Part shown: positions 25,822 through 35,047 of the stretch, one piece after another
Position numbering within the stretch: the stretch's first letter is position 1
Layout of the letters: the number at the start of each line of letters is the position of its first letter
From: Pseudomonas mosselii
GTDB taxonomy: Bacteria; Pseudomonadota; Gammaproteobacteria; Pseudomonadales; Pseudomonadaceae
Reading direction: 5' to 3'
Assembly (NCBI RefSeq): GCF_003205295.1
Contig: NZ_QJRP01000006.1
Coordinates: 1-64,000, forward strand
Length of the DNA: 64,000 nt
Notes under the pieces: model-generated
What the model was told of the DNA's origin: nothing
The model's database searches: none
The model's input: the letters and a program-made list of their open reading frames with translations, nothing else
Position numbers and translations under genes: made by a program

Positions 25822-27228
25822 ATGCGTTGCCTGTTGTTCGCCTGCCTGCTGATCCTCAGCCTGCCCACGCTCGCCCTCGACCGCTCACGGGTCGAGGGCT
25901 ACCTGCTGCCCAACGGCCTGCAGGTGATCCTCAAGTCCGGCTACGAGCGCGACCATGTGTCGATCCGCCTGGTGGTCGGCGTGGGCCTGGACGACTTCGA
26001 CTGCGACCAGCGCGAGCTGCCGCACCTGCTCGAGCACCTGCTGTTCAGCGGGATCGACGAGACGGGCGAGGGCGGCCTGGAAGAGCGCATGCAGGCCCTG
26101 GGCGGGGAGTGGAACGCCTTCACCAGCAGCGCCGACACCACCTTCGTTATCGAGGCCCCGGCACGCAACCAGCGCAAGGTGCTCGACCTGCTGCTGGCGA
26201 TCATCCGCGACACCCGCATCGACGAAAAGGCGCTGGCCACGGCGAAGAAGATCATCGAACGCGAAGATGGCGGCCACTACGGCCGCCTGCAACGCTGGCT
26301 CGACCGCCAGGACATCGGCCACCCGGCCAGCGACCAGCTGGCCACCGAGCTGGGCCTGAAGTGCCCCGAGCGCTCCAGCCTCGACGACATGACCCTGGAG
26401 CAGGTGCGGCAACTGCGCGAGTACTGGTACGTGGCCAACAACATGTCGCTGATCGTCGTCGGCGGCCTCGACCGCCTGCTGCCGGCCTACCTGGAACGCA
26501 CCTTCGGCGAACTGCCAGCCACCGAACCCGGGGAGCGCCGCAACCTGGAGAGCATCAGCCAGCAGGCCGAGCAGCGCCGCGACCTGACCCGCGGCTGGCT
26601 GGGCGACAACATCAAGCTGCACTGGCTATTCATCGAGCCGACGCTGGAGGAGGGCCACGACCAGACCCTCGAGCTGCTTTCGCGTTACCTGGACTGGGCG
26701 CTGTATGACCAGCTGCGCCTGCGCCACGGTCTGTCCTATGGCCCGTCGGTGCAACGCGAGAGCTTCGGCGACAGTGGGATGCTCAGCCTCAATGCCGACC
26801 TCGAGCGCCAGGACCTCGACGAGGCGCTGAAGGTGCTCGGGGAGCTGTTCGACCACCTGCGCAAGCACGGCCTTGACCCGGACACCTTCGCCCGGATCAA
26901 GGAGGCGGCGATTGCCCGGGAAAGCTGGACCACCCAGGGCAACGCGGCGCTCGCCGACTATTACTGGGGGGCGCTGAACGCCTACGAGGACGGGCGTTTC
27001 ACCGATCCGGTGCGGCAGCTGCGCCAGGTCAGCCTCAAGCAGGCCGACGCTGCATTGCGCGAACTGCTGAAGGAGCAGGGGTACCTGCGCATCGAGAAGC
27101 CGTTGCTGGGCTATGACGAGCTGTATGGACTCGTTGCGCTGATGCTGGGGCTGGTCCTGGCAGTCGGCCTGGTGCGCCGTCGCCGCCAGCCGGCGACCAA
27201 GCCCAGCGGTGCTACACGGGAACAGTGA
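25822..27228 (+). CDS. M16-family zinc peptidase, secreted or membrane-anchored
   Basis: 468 residues. A signal peptide ends near LALD (residue 19). The inverted zinc motif HxxEH is intact as HLLEH (68-72) inside ELPHLLEHLLFSG, and the downstream Glu ligand should be in KIIEREDGG near 150. The second M16 domain has RLRHGLSYGPSV. A single helix near the C-terminus (LYGLVALMLGLVLAVGLV) followed by RRRRQ anchors it to the inner membrane, active part outside. It is probably a quality-control peptidase of the periplasm; target unknown. Confidence 0.88.
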   Translation: MRCLLFACLLILSLPTLALDRSRVEGYLLPNGLQVILKSGYERDHVSIRLVVGVGLDDFDCDQRELPHLLEHLLFSGIDETGEGGLEERMQALGGEWNAFTSSADTTFVIEAPARNQRKVLDLLLAIIRDTRIDEKALATAKKIIEREDGGHYGRLQRWLDRQDIGHPASDQLATELGLKCPERSSLDDMTLEQVRQLREYWYVANNMSLIVVGGLDRLLPAYLERTFGELPATEPGERRNLESISQQAEQRRDLTRGWLGDNIKLHWLFIEPTLEEGHDQTLELLSRYLDWALYDQLRLRHGLSYGPSVQRESFGDSGMLSLNADLERQDLDEALKVLGELFDHLRKHGLDPDTFARIKEAAIARESWTTQGNAALADYYWGALNAYEDGRFTDPVRQLRQVSLKQADAALRELLKEQGYLRIEKPLLGYDELYGLVALMLGLVLAVGLVRRRRQPATKPSGATREQ

Positions 27229-27258
27229 TTCGGCGGTATCCTGTAAGCCTTTCGCTAG

Positions 27259-27299
27259 CGCTTATCGCGGGACAAGCCCGCGATAAGGCCGGCACAGCC
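27259..27299. repeat. single REP element
   Basis: cttatcgcgggacaagcccgcgataaggccgg is one REP hairpin (tcgcggg-acaa-gcccgcga) between the M16 gene and the DUF5924 gene. Confidence 0.8.
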
Positions 27300-27325
27300 A
27301 TCCACCGCTCCCTGTTGCTTGCCTA

Positions 27326-28345
27326 ATGCCCCCGATCCCCAGCTTCATCCTGCGCATCATCGAGCTGCTCAAACGCTACCCCGGCATCATCGCGCTCTAC
27401 GGTTTCCTCTCCGGGATCGGCAGCTTCATCCTGGTCGACCGCCAAGCCGGGCTGGCCAGCTGGATCGCCATCGTCATGCTGGTCAGCTGGATCTGGCTGA
27501 TGCTGGAGAACACCCTCACCGAGCTGTTCGCCCGCACCTTCAAGCGTGAGATCCCGCAGCCGCTGCTGCGCTTCGCGACGCAGATGATCCACCAGGAAAG
27601 CCTGTTCTTCGTCCTGCCGTTCTTCTTCATCACCACCACCTGGAACAGCGGACAGCTGATCTTCACCGGCCTGCTCGGCGCCGCCGGGCTGATCTCGATC
27701 GTCGACCCGCTGTACCACAAGTGGCTGGCGCCGCGGCGCTGGCTGTTCCTGGCGCTGCACACCCTGACGCTGTTCGCCGCGATGCTCACGGCGCTGCCGA
27801 TCATCCTGCACCTGACCACCGCGCAAAGCTTCAAGCTGGCGCTGATCGCCGCCATGGTGCTGTCGTTCCCAAGCCTGGCCAGCAGCTTCCCGATCAACAA
27901 CTGGCGCCGCGGCGTGGCCCTGGTGCTGGTGACCCTGGCGGTCGGCGGCGGCGGCTGGCTGCTGCGCTCCTGGGTGCCGCCGGCCACGCTGTGGATGACC
28001 GACGTGGCGATCAGCACCGAAGTGCTCAACCGCCAGCCGGGCGCCTCGCTGGACGAAGTAGCCGCCAGCCGCATCCGCAGCGGCGGGCTGTACGCCTATA
28101 CCGCCATCAACGCACCCCGTGGCCTGAACGAGCGCATCTACCATGTGTGGCAGCTGGACGGCAAAGAGGTCGACCGTATCGCCCTGGATATCCACGGCGG
28201 GCGCAAGGAAGGCTACCGGGCCTGGACCCACAAGCAGAACTTCCCGGCCAATCCGGTGGGCAAGTGGCAGGTGAGGGTGTTGACCGAGGACGGGCAGGTG
28301 ATCGGGGTGTTGCGGTTCAAGGTGGTCGACGACACCGCCCGCTGA
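27326..28345 (+). CDS. DUF5924/DUF2914-domain membrane protein
   Basis: 339 residues. The first ~225 contain six or seven membrane helices (DUF5924), and the last ~110 form a soluble DUF2914 domain, reading IYHVWQLDGKEVDRIALDI and KWQVRVLTEDGQVIGVLRFKV. DUF2914 occurs beside membrane and cell-surface modules, but no activity is known. Start ATG 27326 (MPPIPSFILR). It is followed by a hairpin and then by the MCE operon. The pairing of this gene with M16 and Na/Pi genes is conserved in related pseudomonads as far as I recall. Confidence 0.82.
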   Translation: MPPIPSFILRIIELLKRYPGIIALYGFLSGIGSFILVDRQAGLASWIAIVMLVSWIWLMLENTLTELFARTFKREIPQPLLRFATQMIHQESLFFVLPFFFITTTWNSGQLIFTGLLGAAGLISIVDPLYHKWLAPRRWLFLALHTLTLFAAMLTALPIILHLTTAQSFKLALIAAMVLSFPSLASSFPINNWRRGVALVLVTLAVGGGGWLLRSWVPPATLWMTDVAISTEVLNRQPGASLDEVAASRIRSGGLYAYTAINAPRGLNERIYHVWQLDGKEVDRIALDIHGGRKEGYRAWTHKQNFPANPVGKWQVRVLTEDGQVIGVLRFKVVDDTAR

Positions 28346-28351
28346 AAAAAC

Positions 28352-28384
28352 CCTGTAGGAGCGGCCTTGTGCCGCTCCTACAGG
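28352..28384 (+). repeat. REP-type perfect hairpin after DUF5924 gene
   Basis: cctgtaggagcggc-cttgt-gccgctcctacagg has a perfect 14-bp stem. It looks like a collapsed REPIN and probably ends or protects the upstream message. Confidence 0.85.
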
Positions 28385-28442
28385 AATGCGTCCCGCTGCG
28401 CTATGATCAGCCTCTATGCCCTCAGTCAGACGCATGGAGCCT

Positions 28443-29567
28443 ATGACCGTCCCGAGCGCCACCCTGGACACCACCGAGCAGCCCTCGCGCCTGCGCATCG
28501 TCGGCGACTGGACCCTGGCCCACTACGCCAGCCTCAAGCGCGAGTGCGAGCGTCTGGGTAGCCAGTACAACGATGACACCCAGGTCGACCTCACCCAGCT
28601 GGGCCGCCTGGACACCGCCGGCGCCTCGCTGCTGGCCGAGCTGCTGGGTTCCGAACGCCTGTCGCGCTGCACCGACGAACTCCCCGACGCCAGCCGCGCG
28701 CTGCTGAAGAACGTCTATTGCTCGGTGCAGGACTACTGCATCCCGGTCAAGGAGCCTGAGCAACCGGTGCTGCTCCTGCTGCTGGCGCGCATCGGCCGCG
28801 CCGTCGACCAGCTGTGGCAGGACACCAACCAGGTGCTGGGCTTCATCGGCCTGATCCTGCAGACCCTGTTCCTGCGCCTGTTCCAGCCGCACCGCTGGCG
28901 CGTCACGCCGGTGGTCGCGCACCTCGAGCAGACCGGCCTGGACGCCGCACCCATCGTCGCCTTGCTGACCTTCCTGGTGGGCGCGGTGGTGGCCTTCCTC
29001 GGCGCCACGGTGCTGGCCGACTTCGGTGCGACCATCTTCACCGTCGACCTGGTGGCGTTCTCCTTCCTGCGTGAATTCGCCGTGCTGCTGACCGCCATCC
29101 TCATGGCCGGCCGCACCGCCAGCGCGTTCACCGCGCAAATCGGCTCGATGAAGGCCAACGAAGAGATCGACGCCATCCGCACCCTGGGCCTGAACCCCAT
29201 CGAACTGCTGGTGGTGCCAAGGGTACTGGCGCTGCTGATCGCGCTGCCGCTGCTGACCTTCGTCGCCATGCTCTGCGGCATGATCGGCGGCGCGGTGGTC
29301 TGCGCCCTGACCCTGGACATCTCGCCAGCCATGTTCCTCTCGCTGCTGCAGAGCGACATCGGCGTGCAGCACTTCCTGGTAGGCCTGGCCAAGGCGCCGT
29401 TCTTCGCTTTCCTGATTGCCGCCATCGGCTGCCTGGAGGGCTTCAAGGTCAGTGGCAGCGCCGAATCGGTCGGCGCCCACACCACCTCGGCCGTGGTGCA
29501 ATCGATCTTCGTGGTGATCGTGCTGGATGCGGTGGCCGCGCTGTTCTTCATGGAGATGGGCTGGTGA
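28443..29567 (+). CDS. MlaE-family ABC lipid permease with N-terminal STAS domain
   Basis: 374 residues. The first ~95 fit a STAS domain (LRIVGDWTLAHYASLKRECERL, QVDLTQLGRLDTAGASLL), as found fused to MlaE-type permeases outside the canonical mla operon. The rest is the MlaE/YrbE permease with the family core MKANEEIDAIRTLGLNPIELLVVPR. It forms the inner-membrane channel of an MCE lipid transporter with the next three products. ATG 28443 has GGAG only three bases away; ATGs at 28434 and 28416 are alternatives. Its stop overlaps the next start (GTGA). Confidence 0.9.
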   Translation: MTVPSATLDTTEQPSRLRIVGDWTLAHYASLKRECERLGSQYNDDTQVDLTQLGRLDTAGASLLAELLGSERLSRCTDELPDASRALLKNVYCSVQDYCIPVKEPEQPVLLLLLARIGRAVDQLWQDTNQVLGFIGLILQTLFLRLFQPHRWRVTPVVAHLEQTGLDAAPIVALLTFLVGAVVAFLGATVLADFGATIFTVDLVAFSFLREFAVLLTAILMAGRTASAFTAQIGSMKANEEIDAIRTLGLNPIELLVVPRVLALLIALPLLTFVAMLCGMIGGAVVCALTLDISPAMFLSLLQSDIGVQHFLVGLAKAPFFAFLIAAIGCLEGFKVSGSAESVGAHTTSAVVQSIFVVIVLDAVAALFFMEMGW

Positions 29568-30349
29568 CTGAAGCCGTGATCGAAGCCCGGGGCCTGTGCA
29601 ACCGCTTCGGCAGCCAGAGCGTGCACGAAAACCTCGACCTGGACCTGTACCGCGGCGAGATCCTCGCCGTGGTCGGTGGCTCGGGCAGCGGCAAGTCGGT
29701 GCTGTTGCGCAGCATCGTCGGCCTGCGCCGGCCCAACGAAGGCACGGTCAAAGTGTTCGGCCAGGACCTGGCCACCCTCGACGAAACCCAGCGCTCGCTG
29801 GTCGAACGCCGCTTCGGCGTGCTGTTCCAGAAGGGCGCGCTGTTCTCCTCGCTGACCGTCACCGAGAACGTCGCCCTGCCGCTGATCGAGCATGCCGGGC
29901 TGTCGCGGGCCGACGCCGAGCACCTGGCCGGGGTCAAGCTGGCCCTGGCCGGGCTGCCGATCAGCGCCGCCGACAAGTACCCGGCATCGCTGTCCGGCGG
30001 CATGATCAAGCGCGCCGCCCTGGCCCGCGCCCTGGCCCTGGACCCGGATATCCTGTTCCTCGACGAGCCCACCGCTGGCCTCGACCCGATCGGCGCCGCC
30101 GCCTTCGACCAGCTGATCCTGACCCTGCGCGACGCCCTGGGGCTGTCGGTGTTCCTCATCACCCACGACCTGGACACCCTCTACACCATCACCGACCGGG
30201 TGGCGGTGCTGTCGCAGAAAAAGGTGCTGGTGGCAGGGCCCCTGGCCGAGGTCGAGCAGACTGACGACCCCTGGATTCACGAATACTTTCACGGCCCGCG
30301 TGGCCGGGCGGCCGAAGACGCCGCCCTGCGCGCCCGCCAGGAGCGCTGA
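29564..30349 (+). CDS. MCE-type ABC transporter ATPase (MlaF-like)
   Basis: 261 residues, GTG start at 29564. Walker A is GGSGSGKS near residue 40, the ABC signature is ASLSGGMIKRAALARAL, and Walker B is ILFLDEPTAGLDP, followed by the switch His in FLITHDLDTL. It powers lipid movement by the STAS-permease. Coupled by a 4-bp overlap to the permease, and three bases from the MlaD-like gene, so stoichiometric translation is expected. Paralogous to, not the same as, the mla operon. Confidence 0.92.
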   Translation: MTEAVIEARGLCNRFGSQSVHENLDLDLYRGEILAVVGGSGSGKSVLLRSIVGLRRPNEGTVKVFGQDLATLDETQRSLVERRFGVLFQKGALFSSLTVTENVALPLIEHAGLSRADAEHLAGVKLALAGLPISAADKYPASLSGGMIKRAALARALALDPDILFLDEPTAGLDPIGAAAFDQLILTLRDALGLSVFLITHDLDTLYTITDRVAVLSQKKVLVAGPLAEVEQTDDPWIHEYFHGPRGRAAEDAALRARQER

Positions 30350-30352
30350 ACG

Positions 30353-31291
30353 ATGGAAACCCGAGCTCATCATGTCCTGATCGGCCTGGTCACCGTGTTG
30401 GTGGTGGCCGGCGCCATGCTGTTCGGCCTGTGGCTGACCAAGTCCAGCGTCGACGACGCCTTCAAGGACTACGAAGTGGTGTTCAACGAGGCGGTCTCGG
30501 GCCTGTCCCGCGGCAGCCCGGTGCAGTACAACGGCATCAAGGTCGGCGACGTCAGCAGCCTGCGCCTGGACCCGAAGGACCCGCGCCGGGTGCTGGCCCG
30601 AGTGCGCCTGAGCGGCGACACGCCAGTCAAGGAGGACACCCAGGCCAAGCTGACCCTGGCTGGGGTGACCGGCAACTCCTTCATCCAGCTCAGCGGCGGC
30701 ACCCCGCAGAGCCCTGAGCTCAAGGGCAAGGACGGCAAGCTGCCGGTGATCGTCGCCTCGCCCTCGCCGATCTCGCGCCTGCTCAACGACAGCAGCGACC
30801 TGGTGACCAACATCAACCTGTTGCTGCACAACGCCAACCTGATGTTCTCTGAAAGCAACATCGAGCGCCTGAGCAACACCCTGGCCAACTTAGAGCAGAC
30901 CACCGGCGCCTTCGCCAGCCAGAAGGGCGGTATCACCGACGCCATCGAGCAACTGGCCCAGGTCGGCAAGCAGGCCAACGCCACCCTGGCCGAAACCCAG
31001 GCGTTGATGCGCAATGCCAACGGCCTGCTCGGCACCCAGGGCAAGCAGGCCATCGGCAGCGCCGAGCAGGCCATGCAGTCGCTGGCCGAAAGCACCGCCA
31101 CCATCAACAGCCTGCTGCAGGACAACCGTCAGTCCCTGGACGACGGGGCCCAGGGACTGAACCAGATCGCCCCGGCGATCCGCGAACTGCGTGAGACCCT
31201 CAACTCGCTCAAGGGCATCTCCCGGCGCCTGGAAGCCGACCCCAGCGGCTACCTGCTGGGCCGCGACAACAACAAGGAGTTCCAGCCATGA
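30353..31291 (+). CDS. MCE/MlaD-family substrate-binding protein
   Basis: 312 residues. One N-terminal membrane helix (about 8-27, VLIGLVTVLVVAGAMLFGLW) anchors it; the MCE domain follows at about 40-120 (YNGIKVGDVSSLRLDPKDP, KLTLAGVTGNSFIQL). The remaining ~170 residues are helical and coiled-coil-like (NANLMFSESNIERLSNTLANLE), which in other MCE proteins form a tube or needle across the periplasm. It likely carries lipids between the membranes. Its last codon overlaps the next gene (ATGA). Confidence 0.9.
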   Translation: METRAHHVLIGLVTVLVVAGAMLFGLWLTKSSVDDAFKDYEVVFNEAVSGLSRGSPVQYNGIKVGDVSSLRLDPKDPRRVLARVRLSGDTPVKEDTQAKLTLAGVTGNSFIQLSGGTPQSPELKGKDGKLPVIVASPSPISRLLNDSSDLVTNINLLLHNANLMFSESNIERLSNTLANLEQTTGAFASQKGGITDAIEQLAQVGKQANATLAETQALMRNANGLLGTQGKQAIGSAEQAMQSLAESTATINSLLQDNRQSLDDGAQGLNQIAPAIRELRETLNSLKGISRRLEADPSGYLLGRDNNKEFQP

Positions 31292-31902
31292 TCCCGTCGC
31301 TGCGCCTGGCCTTCGCCGTCGCCACGCTGAGCCTGGCCTCGGCCTGTTCGATCCTGCCGCAGAGCGAGCCTGTGGATATCTACCGCCTGCCGGTGAACCA
31401 GTCGGCTCGTGCCGCCGCGCCGCTGGACTGGTCGCTGCGCCTGAACAAGCCGCTGGCCAGCGAAGCCCTGGCCGGGCCGCGCATCGCGGTGGTTCCCCAG
31501 GGTGACGTGATCAGCAGCTACAAGGGCGCACGCTGGAGCGACCCGGTACCCATGCTGGTACGCAACCGCCTGCTCGACGGTTTCCAGCGCGATGGCCGGG
31601 TGCAGCGCCTGAGCGCCGATGACAGTAACCTGCAGGCCGACTACGAGCTGGGTGGCGAGCTACAGGCCTTCCAGAGCGAATATCGCCCGGGCGGGGCAGT
31701 GGAAGTGGTGATCCGCTACGATGCGCGACTGGTGCAGGGCCGCAGCCAACGCATCCTCGCCAGCAAACGCTTCGAGGTGCACCAGGCACTGGGCGAGCAG
31801 CAGGTGCCGGCGGTGGTCGCCGGCTTCGGCGCGGCCAGCGACCAGCTGGCGCGCCAGGTGATCGACTGGACCGTCAGCCAGGCTCAGGCGAAGAACCAGT
31901 AG
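31288..31902 (+). CDS. PqiC-like ABC transport auxiliary lipoprotein
   Basis: 204 residues. A lipoprotein signal is present (LSLASACSILP, lipobox Cys near residue 20). The body matches the PqiC/ABC-type transport auxiliary family (DVISSYKGARWSDPVPMLVRN). Such lipoproteins sit in the outer membrane and complete MCE systems. It is the last gene of the operon and overlaps the convergent SpmA/B gene by 19 bp at their 3' ends. Confidence 0.9.
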   Translation: MIPSLRLAFAVATLSLASACSILPQSEPVDIYRLPVNQSARAAAPLDWSLRLNKPLASEALAGPRIAVVPQGDVISSYKGARWSDPVPMLVRNRLLDGFQRDGRVQRLSADDSNLQADYELGGELQAFQSEYRPGGAVEVVIRYDARLVQGRSQRILASKRFEVHQALGEQQVPAVVAGFGAASDQLARQVIDWTVSQAQAKNQ

Positions 31903-33113
31903 CAGACGAAGATCGCCGCGATCACCCCGGCCAGCTCGGCCAGCAGGGCACAACCGACGGCGTGGCGCACGCGCTGGATGCCCACGGCGCCGAAGTACAC
32001 CGCCAGCACGTAGAAGGTGGTCTCGGTGCTGCCCTGGATGGTCGCCGCCACCAGCGCCGGGAAGCTGTCGACACCCTGTGTCTGCATGGTTTCGATCAGC
32101 ATGGCCCGCGCTGCGCTGCCGGAGAACGGCTTGACCAGCGCAGTGGGCAGGCCCTCGACGAAGCGGGTGTCCAGGCCCATCCAGGTCACCGCGTGACGGA
32201 TGCCGTCCAGCGCCAGCTCCAGGGCGCCCGAGGCACGCAGCACGCCGACCGCCACCAGCATCGCCACCAGGTAGGGCAGCAGGCTCTTGGCCACGTCGAA
32301 GCCCTCCTTGGCGCCCTCGACGAAGGCCTCGTACACCTGTACCCGCCTTAATGCGCCGATCACCAAAAACAGCATGATCACGCCGAACAGCGTCAGGTTG
32401 CCGAGGATCGACGACAGGCTGGCCAACGCGGCCGCCGACAGTGTGCCGAGGAAGGCCATGAAACCGCCCAGCAGCAGGGCGCCGGGGATCAGGTAGGCGA
32501 GCACCACCGGGTCCCACAGGCGCAGGCGCTGCATCACCGCCACCGACAGCAGGCCGACCAGGGTCGAGCAGCTGGTGGCCAGCAGGATCGGCAGGAACAC
32601 CATGGTCGGATCGGGCGCACCTTGCTGGGCGCGGTACATGAAGATGGTCACCGGCAGCAGGGTCAGCGACGAGGCGTTGAGCACCAGGAACAGGATCTGC
32701 GCGTTGCTCGCCGTGGTGCTGCTGGGGTTGAGCTCCTGCAGCGAGCGCATGGCCTTCAGGCCGATGGGCGTGGCGGCGTTGTCCAGGCCCAGGCCGTTGG
32801 CGGCGAAGTTCATGGTGATCAGGCCCAGGGCAGGGTGGCCGGGCGGCACTTCCGGCATCAGCCGGGCGAACAGCGGGCCGAGGACCTTGGCCAGCCATTC
32901 GACGATGCCGGCCTTCTCGGCGATCTTCAGAAAGCCCAGCCACAGGGTCAGGGTACCGAACAACAGGACCATGACCTCCACTGACAGCTTGGCCATGGCA
33001 AAGATGCTCTCGACCATCGCGGCGAAGATGCCGGCGTTGCCGCCCACCAGCCATTGGGCCAGGGCGGAGATGGCCGCCACCAGGAAAAAGCCGAGCCAGA
33101 GGCCGTTGAGCAT
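31884..33113 (-). CDS. SpmA/SpmB fusion, nucleoside-recognition (Gate) membrane protein
   Basis: 409 residues with about ten membrane helices. Two Gate-domain halves are visible: the first with TLWLGFLKIAEKAGIVEWL and TMNFAANGLGLDNAATPIGLKAM, the second with VAMLVAVGVLRASGALE and TETTFYVLAVYFGAVG. In Bacillus, SpmA and SpmB are separate proteins for spore core dehydration; non-sporing Pseudomonas carry the fused form, whose role is unknown. Start ATG 33113 (MLNGLWLGFF). It is a lone minus-strand gene. Confidence 0.88.
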   Translation of the reverse strand: MLNGLWLGFFLVAAISALAQWLVGGNAGIFAAMVESIFAMAKLSVEVMVLLFGTLTLWLGFLKIAEKAGIVEWLAKVLGPLFARLMPEVPPGHPALGLITMNFAANGLGLDNAATPIGLKAMRSLQELNPSSTTASNAQILFLVLNASSLTLLPVTIFMYRAQQGAPDPTMVFLPILLATSCSTLVGLLSVAVMQRLRLWDPVVLAYLIPGALLLGGFMAFLGTLSAAALASLSSILGNLTLFGVIMLFLVIGALRRVQVYEAFVEGAKEGFDVAKSLLPYLVAMLVAVGVLRASGALELALDGIRHAVTWMGLDTRFVEGLPTALVKPFSGSAARAMLIETMQTQGVDSFPALVAATIQGSTETTFYVLAVYFGAVGIQRVRHAVGCALLAELAGVIAAIFVCYWFFA

Positions 33114-33180
33114 CCGTGTGTTCCCCCGTGAAAAATGCCCGAATAATAGCGCATGCCGGTGCCTGGCTGGAGGCCGCGTA

Positions 33181-33300
33181 CCTGTAGGAGCGGCCTTGTG
33201 TCGCGATGGGGCGCGTAGCGGCCCCAGGATCTCAGCGCCAAGGCAGAAATAGCTGGGGCCGCTTTGCGGCCCTTTCGCGACACAAGGCCGCTCCTACAGG
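33181..33300. repeat. REPIN (gcggccttg family)
   Basis: Inverted arms cctgtaggagcggccttgtg and cacaaggccgctcctacagg at the two ends, with hairpins of the ggggcc type inside. Located between the SpmA/B gene start and the gltP terminator. Confidence 0.92.
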
Positions 33301-33319
33301 GGGAGTGGTCGCCTACAAA

Positions 33320-33347
33320 ACAAAAAGCCCCGACAAGTCGGGGCTCT
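33320..33347 (-). terminator. terminator of gltP
   Basis: Read on the minus strand: agccccgac-ttg-tcggggct followed by TTTTTG. Confidence 0.92.
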
Positions 33348-33364
33348 TCGTTCAGCTCAGCGGC

Positions 33365-34699
33365 TTACTGGTTGACGGTCTTGCCCGCCACCACAGCCTC
33401 TTTCTTGCCTTTTTCCAGCACCAGCGACTGGTAGTACGCCGCGCCTTTCTCGGCGTCGTACATGCCCTGCCACTTGGCGATGACCACTGCGGCCAGGGCG
33501 TTGCCCACGACGTTCAGCGCGGTACGGGCCATGTCCATGATGCGGTCGACACCGGCGATGAAGGCCAGGCCTTCCAGCGGAATGCCCACGCTGCCCAGGG
33601 TGGCCAGCAGCACCACGAAGGACACGCCCGGTACGCCGGCGATACCTTTGGAAGTGACCATCAGGGTCAGCACCAGCAGCAGCTGCTGGCTCCAGGACAG
33701 ATCGATACCGTACAGCTGGGCGATGAAGATCGCCGCGATGCTCTGGTACAGGGTCGAACCGTCGAGGTTGAACGAGTAGCCGGTCGGCACCACGAACGAG
33801 CAGATCGACTTCGGCGCGCCGTACTTCTCCATCTTCTCGATCACGCGCGGCAGCACGGTCTCGGAGCTGGAGGTGGAGTAGGCGAGGATCAGCTCGTCCT
33901 TCATGATGCGCATGATCTTGATGATCGAGAAGCCGAACACGCGCGCCACCAGGCCCAGCACCATGAAGGCGAAGAAGGCGATGGCGAAGTACACCAGCAG
34001 CACCAGCTTGGCCAGCGGCAGCAGGGAGGCGAAGCCGAAGTTGGCGACGGTGGCGGCGATCAGGGCGAATACGCCGATCGGGGCGTAGTTCATGATCATG
34101 TGGGTGACCTTGAACATGGTCTCCGACACGCCCTGGAAGGTACGCACCAGCGGCTCGCGCAGGTCGGCGTTGAGGCTCGACAGGCCCATGCCGAACATCA
34201 CCGAGAAGAAGATGATCGGCAGCATCTCGCCACGCATCAGCGCCGCGAAGATATTCGACGGGATCAGGTTGAGCAGGGTCTCGATGAACGCGTGCTCATG
34301 CTGCACCTCGGCCGCGGTGGCCTGGTACTTGGAGATGTCGACGGTGCCCAGGGTGCTCATGTCGATGCCGGCGCCCGGGTGGAACACGTTGGCCAGGACC
34401 AGGCCGACGACGATGGCGATGGTGGTCACCACCTCGAAGTAGATGATGGTCTTCAGGCCGATGCTGCCCAGTTTCTTCGCGTCGCCAACCCCGGCGATGC
34501 CCACGATCAGCGACGAAATCACGATCGGGACGACGATCATCTTGATCAGGCGAATGAAGATGTCGCCGGCCGGCTGGAGGACGTTGCTGATCCACCATGC
34601 CTTTTCTGCACTGAAATGATTCAGCAGCGCGCCGACTGCAACGCCCAGCAACAGACCGATGACGATCTGCCAGGCGAGGCTCAGTTTTGCCTTCTTCAT
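33365..34699 (-). CDS. gltP: glutamate/aspartate:H+ symporter GltP
   Basis: 444 residues of the DAACS (SLC1-like) family. Signatures: the Ser-rich re-entrant loop STSSSETVLPRVIEKME, the PTGYSFNLDGSTLYQ motif and the substrate-binding GVPGVSFVVL and MDMARTALNVVGN. It imports acidic amino acids with protons. Start ATG 34699 (MKKAKLSLAW) after AAAGGG; a longer upstream frame is unsupported. Gene order (citrate transporter to gltP to ivy to algB) matches P. aeruginosa. AauR-like palindromes lie 270-360 bp upstream, in keeping with control by acidic amino acids. Confidence 0.92.
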   Translation of the reverse strand: MKKAKLSLAWQIVIGLLLGVAVGALLNHFSAEKAWWISNVLQPAGDIFIRLIKMIVVPIVISSLIVGIAGVGDAKKLGSIGLKTIIYFEVVTTIAIVVGLVLANVFHPGAGIDMSTLGTVDISKYQATAAEVQHEHAFIETLLNLIPSNIFAALMRGEMLPIIFFSVMFGMGLSSLNADLREPLVRTFQGVSETMFKVTHMIMNYAPIGVFALIAATVANFGFASLLPLAKLVLLVYFAIAFFAFMVLGLVARVFGFSIIKIMRIMKDELILAYSTSSSETVLPRVIEKMEKYGAPKSICSFVVPTGYSFNLDGSTLYQSIAAIFIAQLYGIDLSWSQQLLLVLTLMVTSKGIAGVPGVSFVVLLATLGSVGIPLEGLAFIAGVDRIMDMARTALNVVGNALAAVVIAKWQGMYDAEKGAAYYQSLVLEKGKKEAVVAGKTVNQ

Positions 34700-34907
34700 G
34701 TCATTACCCTTTGTTGTAGTGGTCACGGGCACCGGCCAAAAAGGCGCATTCCAGAGCGGCTTAGAGCCATTCCGGTTGCACCTGGTCAGTCCGGCGTCCC
34801 ACTGTAAGGACACCGCGAGCGAACATTGCTGGCGCTCGGGCCGAGGAAAAAGGCGGCAACTATTGCGACGTGGGGAGGGGCAGTCTAATGCCGGAAACGA
34901 CTACCCT

Positions 34908-34922
34908 ATGCCGAATCGGCAT
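34908..34922. promoter_or_regulatory. perfect 15-bp palindrome upstream of gltP
   Basis: ATGCCGA-A-TCGGCAT lies about 210 bp upstream of the gltP start and 50 bp from the first AauR-like box. Regulator unknown. Confidence 0.45.
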
Positions 34923-34970
34923 GAGACCAGAAGCCAAAATCGGGCATCGCCAAGCCCTTGATTTTCAACG

Positions 34971-34984
34971 TTCGGATTTCCGAA
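34971..34984. promoter_or_regulatory. AauR-like box 1
   Basis: TTCGGATTTCCGAA matches exactly TTCGG-N4-CCGAA, the inverted repeat I know for the acidic-amino-acid response regulator AauR of pseudomonads. It is upstream of gltP, which imports such amino acids. Confidence 0.65.
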
Positions 34985-35047
34985 CAAGACCAAAGTGCCA
35001 TTTTTAGGCCGATTTGACGGAGTGACAGAAAGGTGTGAAGTGGCGTG

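Noticed and set aside
34700..34970. sigma-54 promoter for gltP
   Set aside because: I scanned the minus strand for GG-N10-GC. Candidates were one base off in spacing or matched poorly elsewhere, so none is reported.
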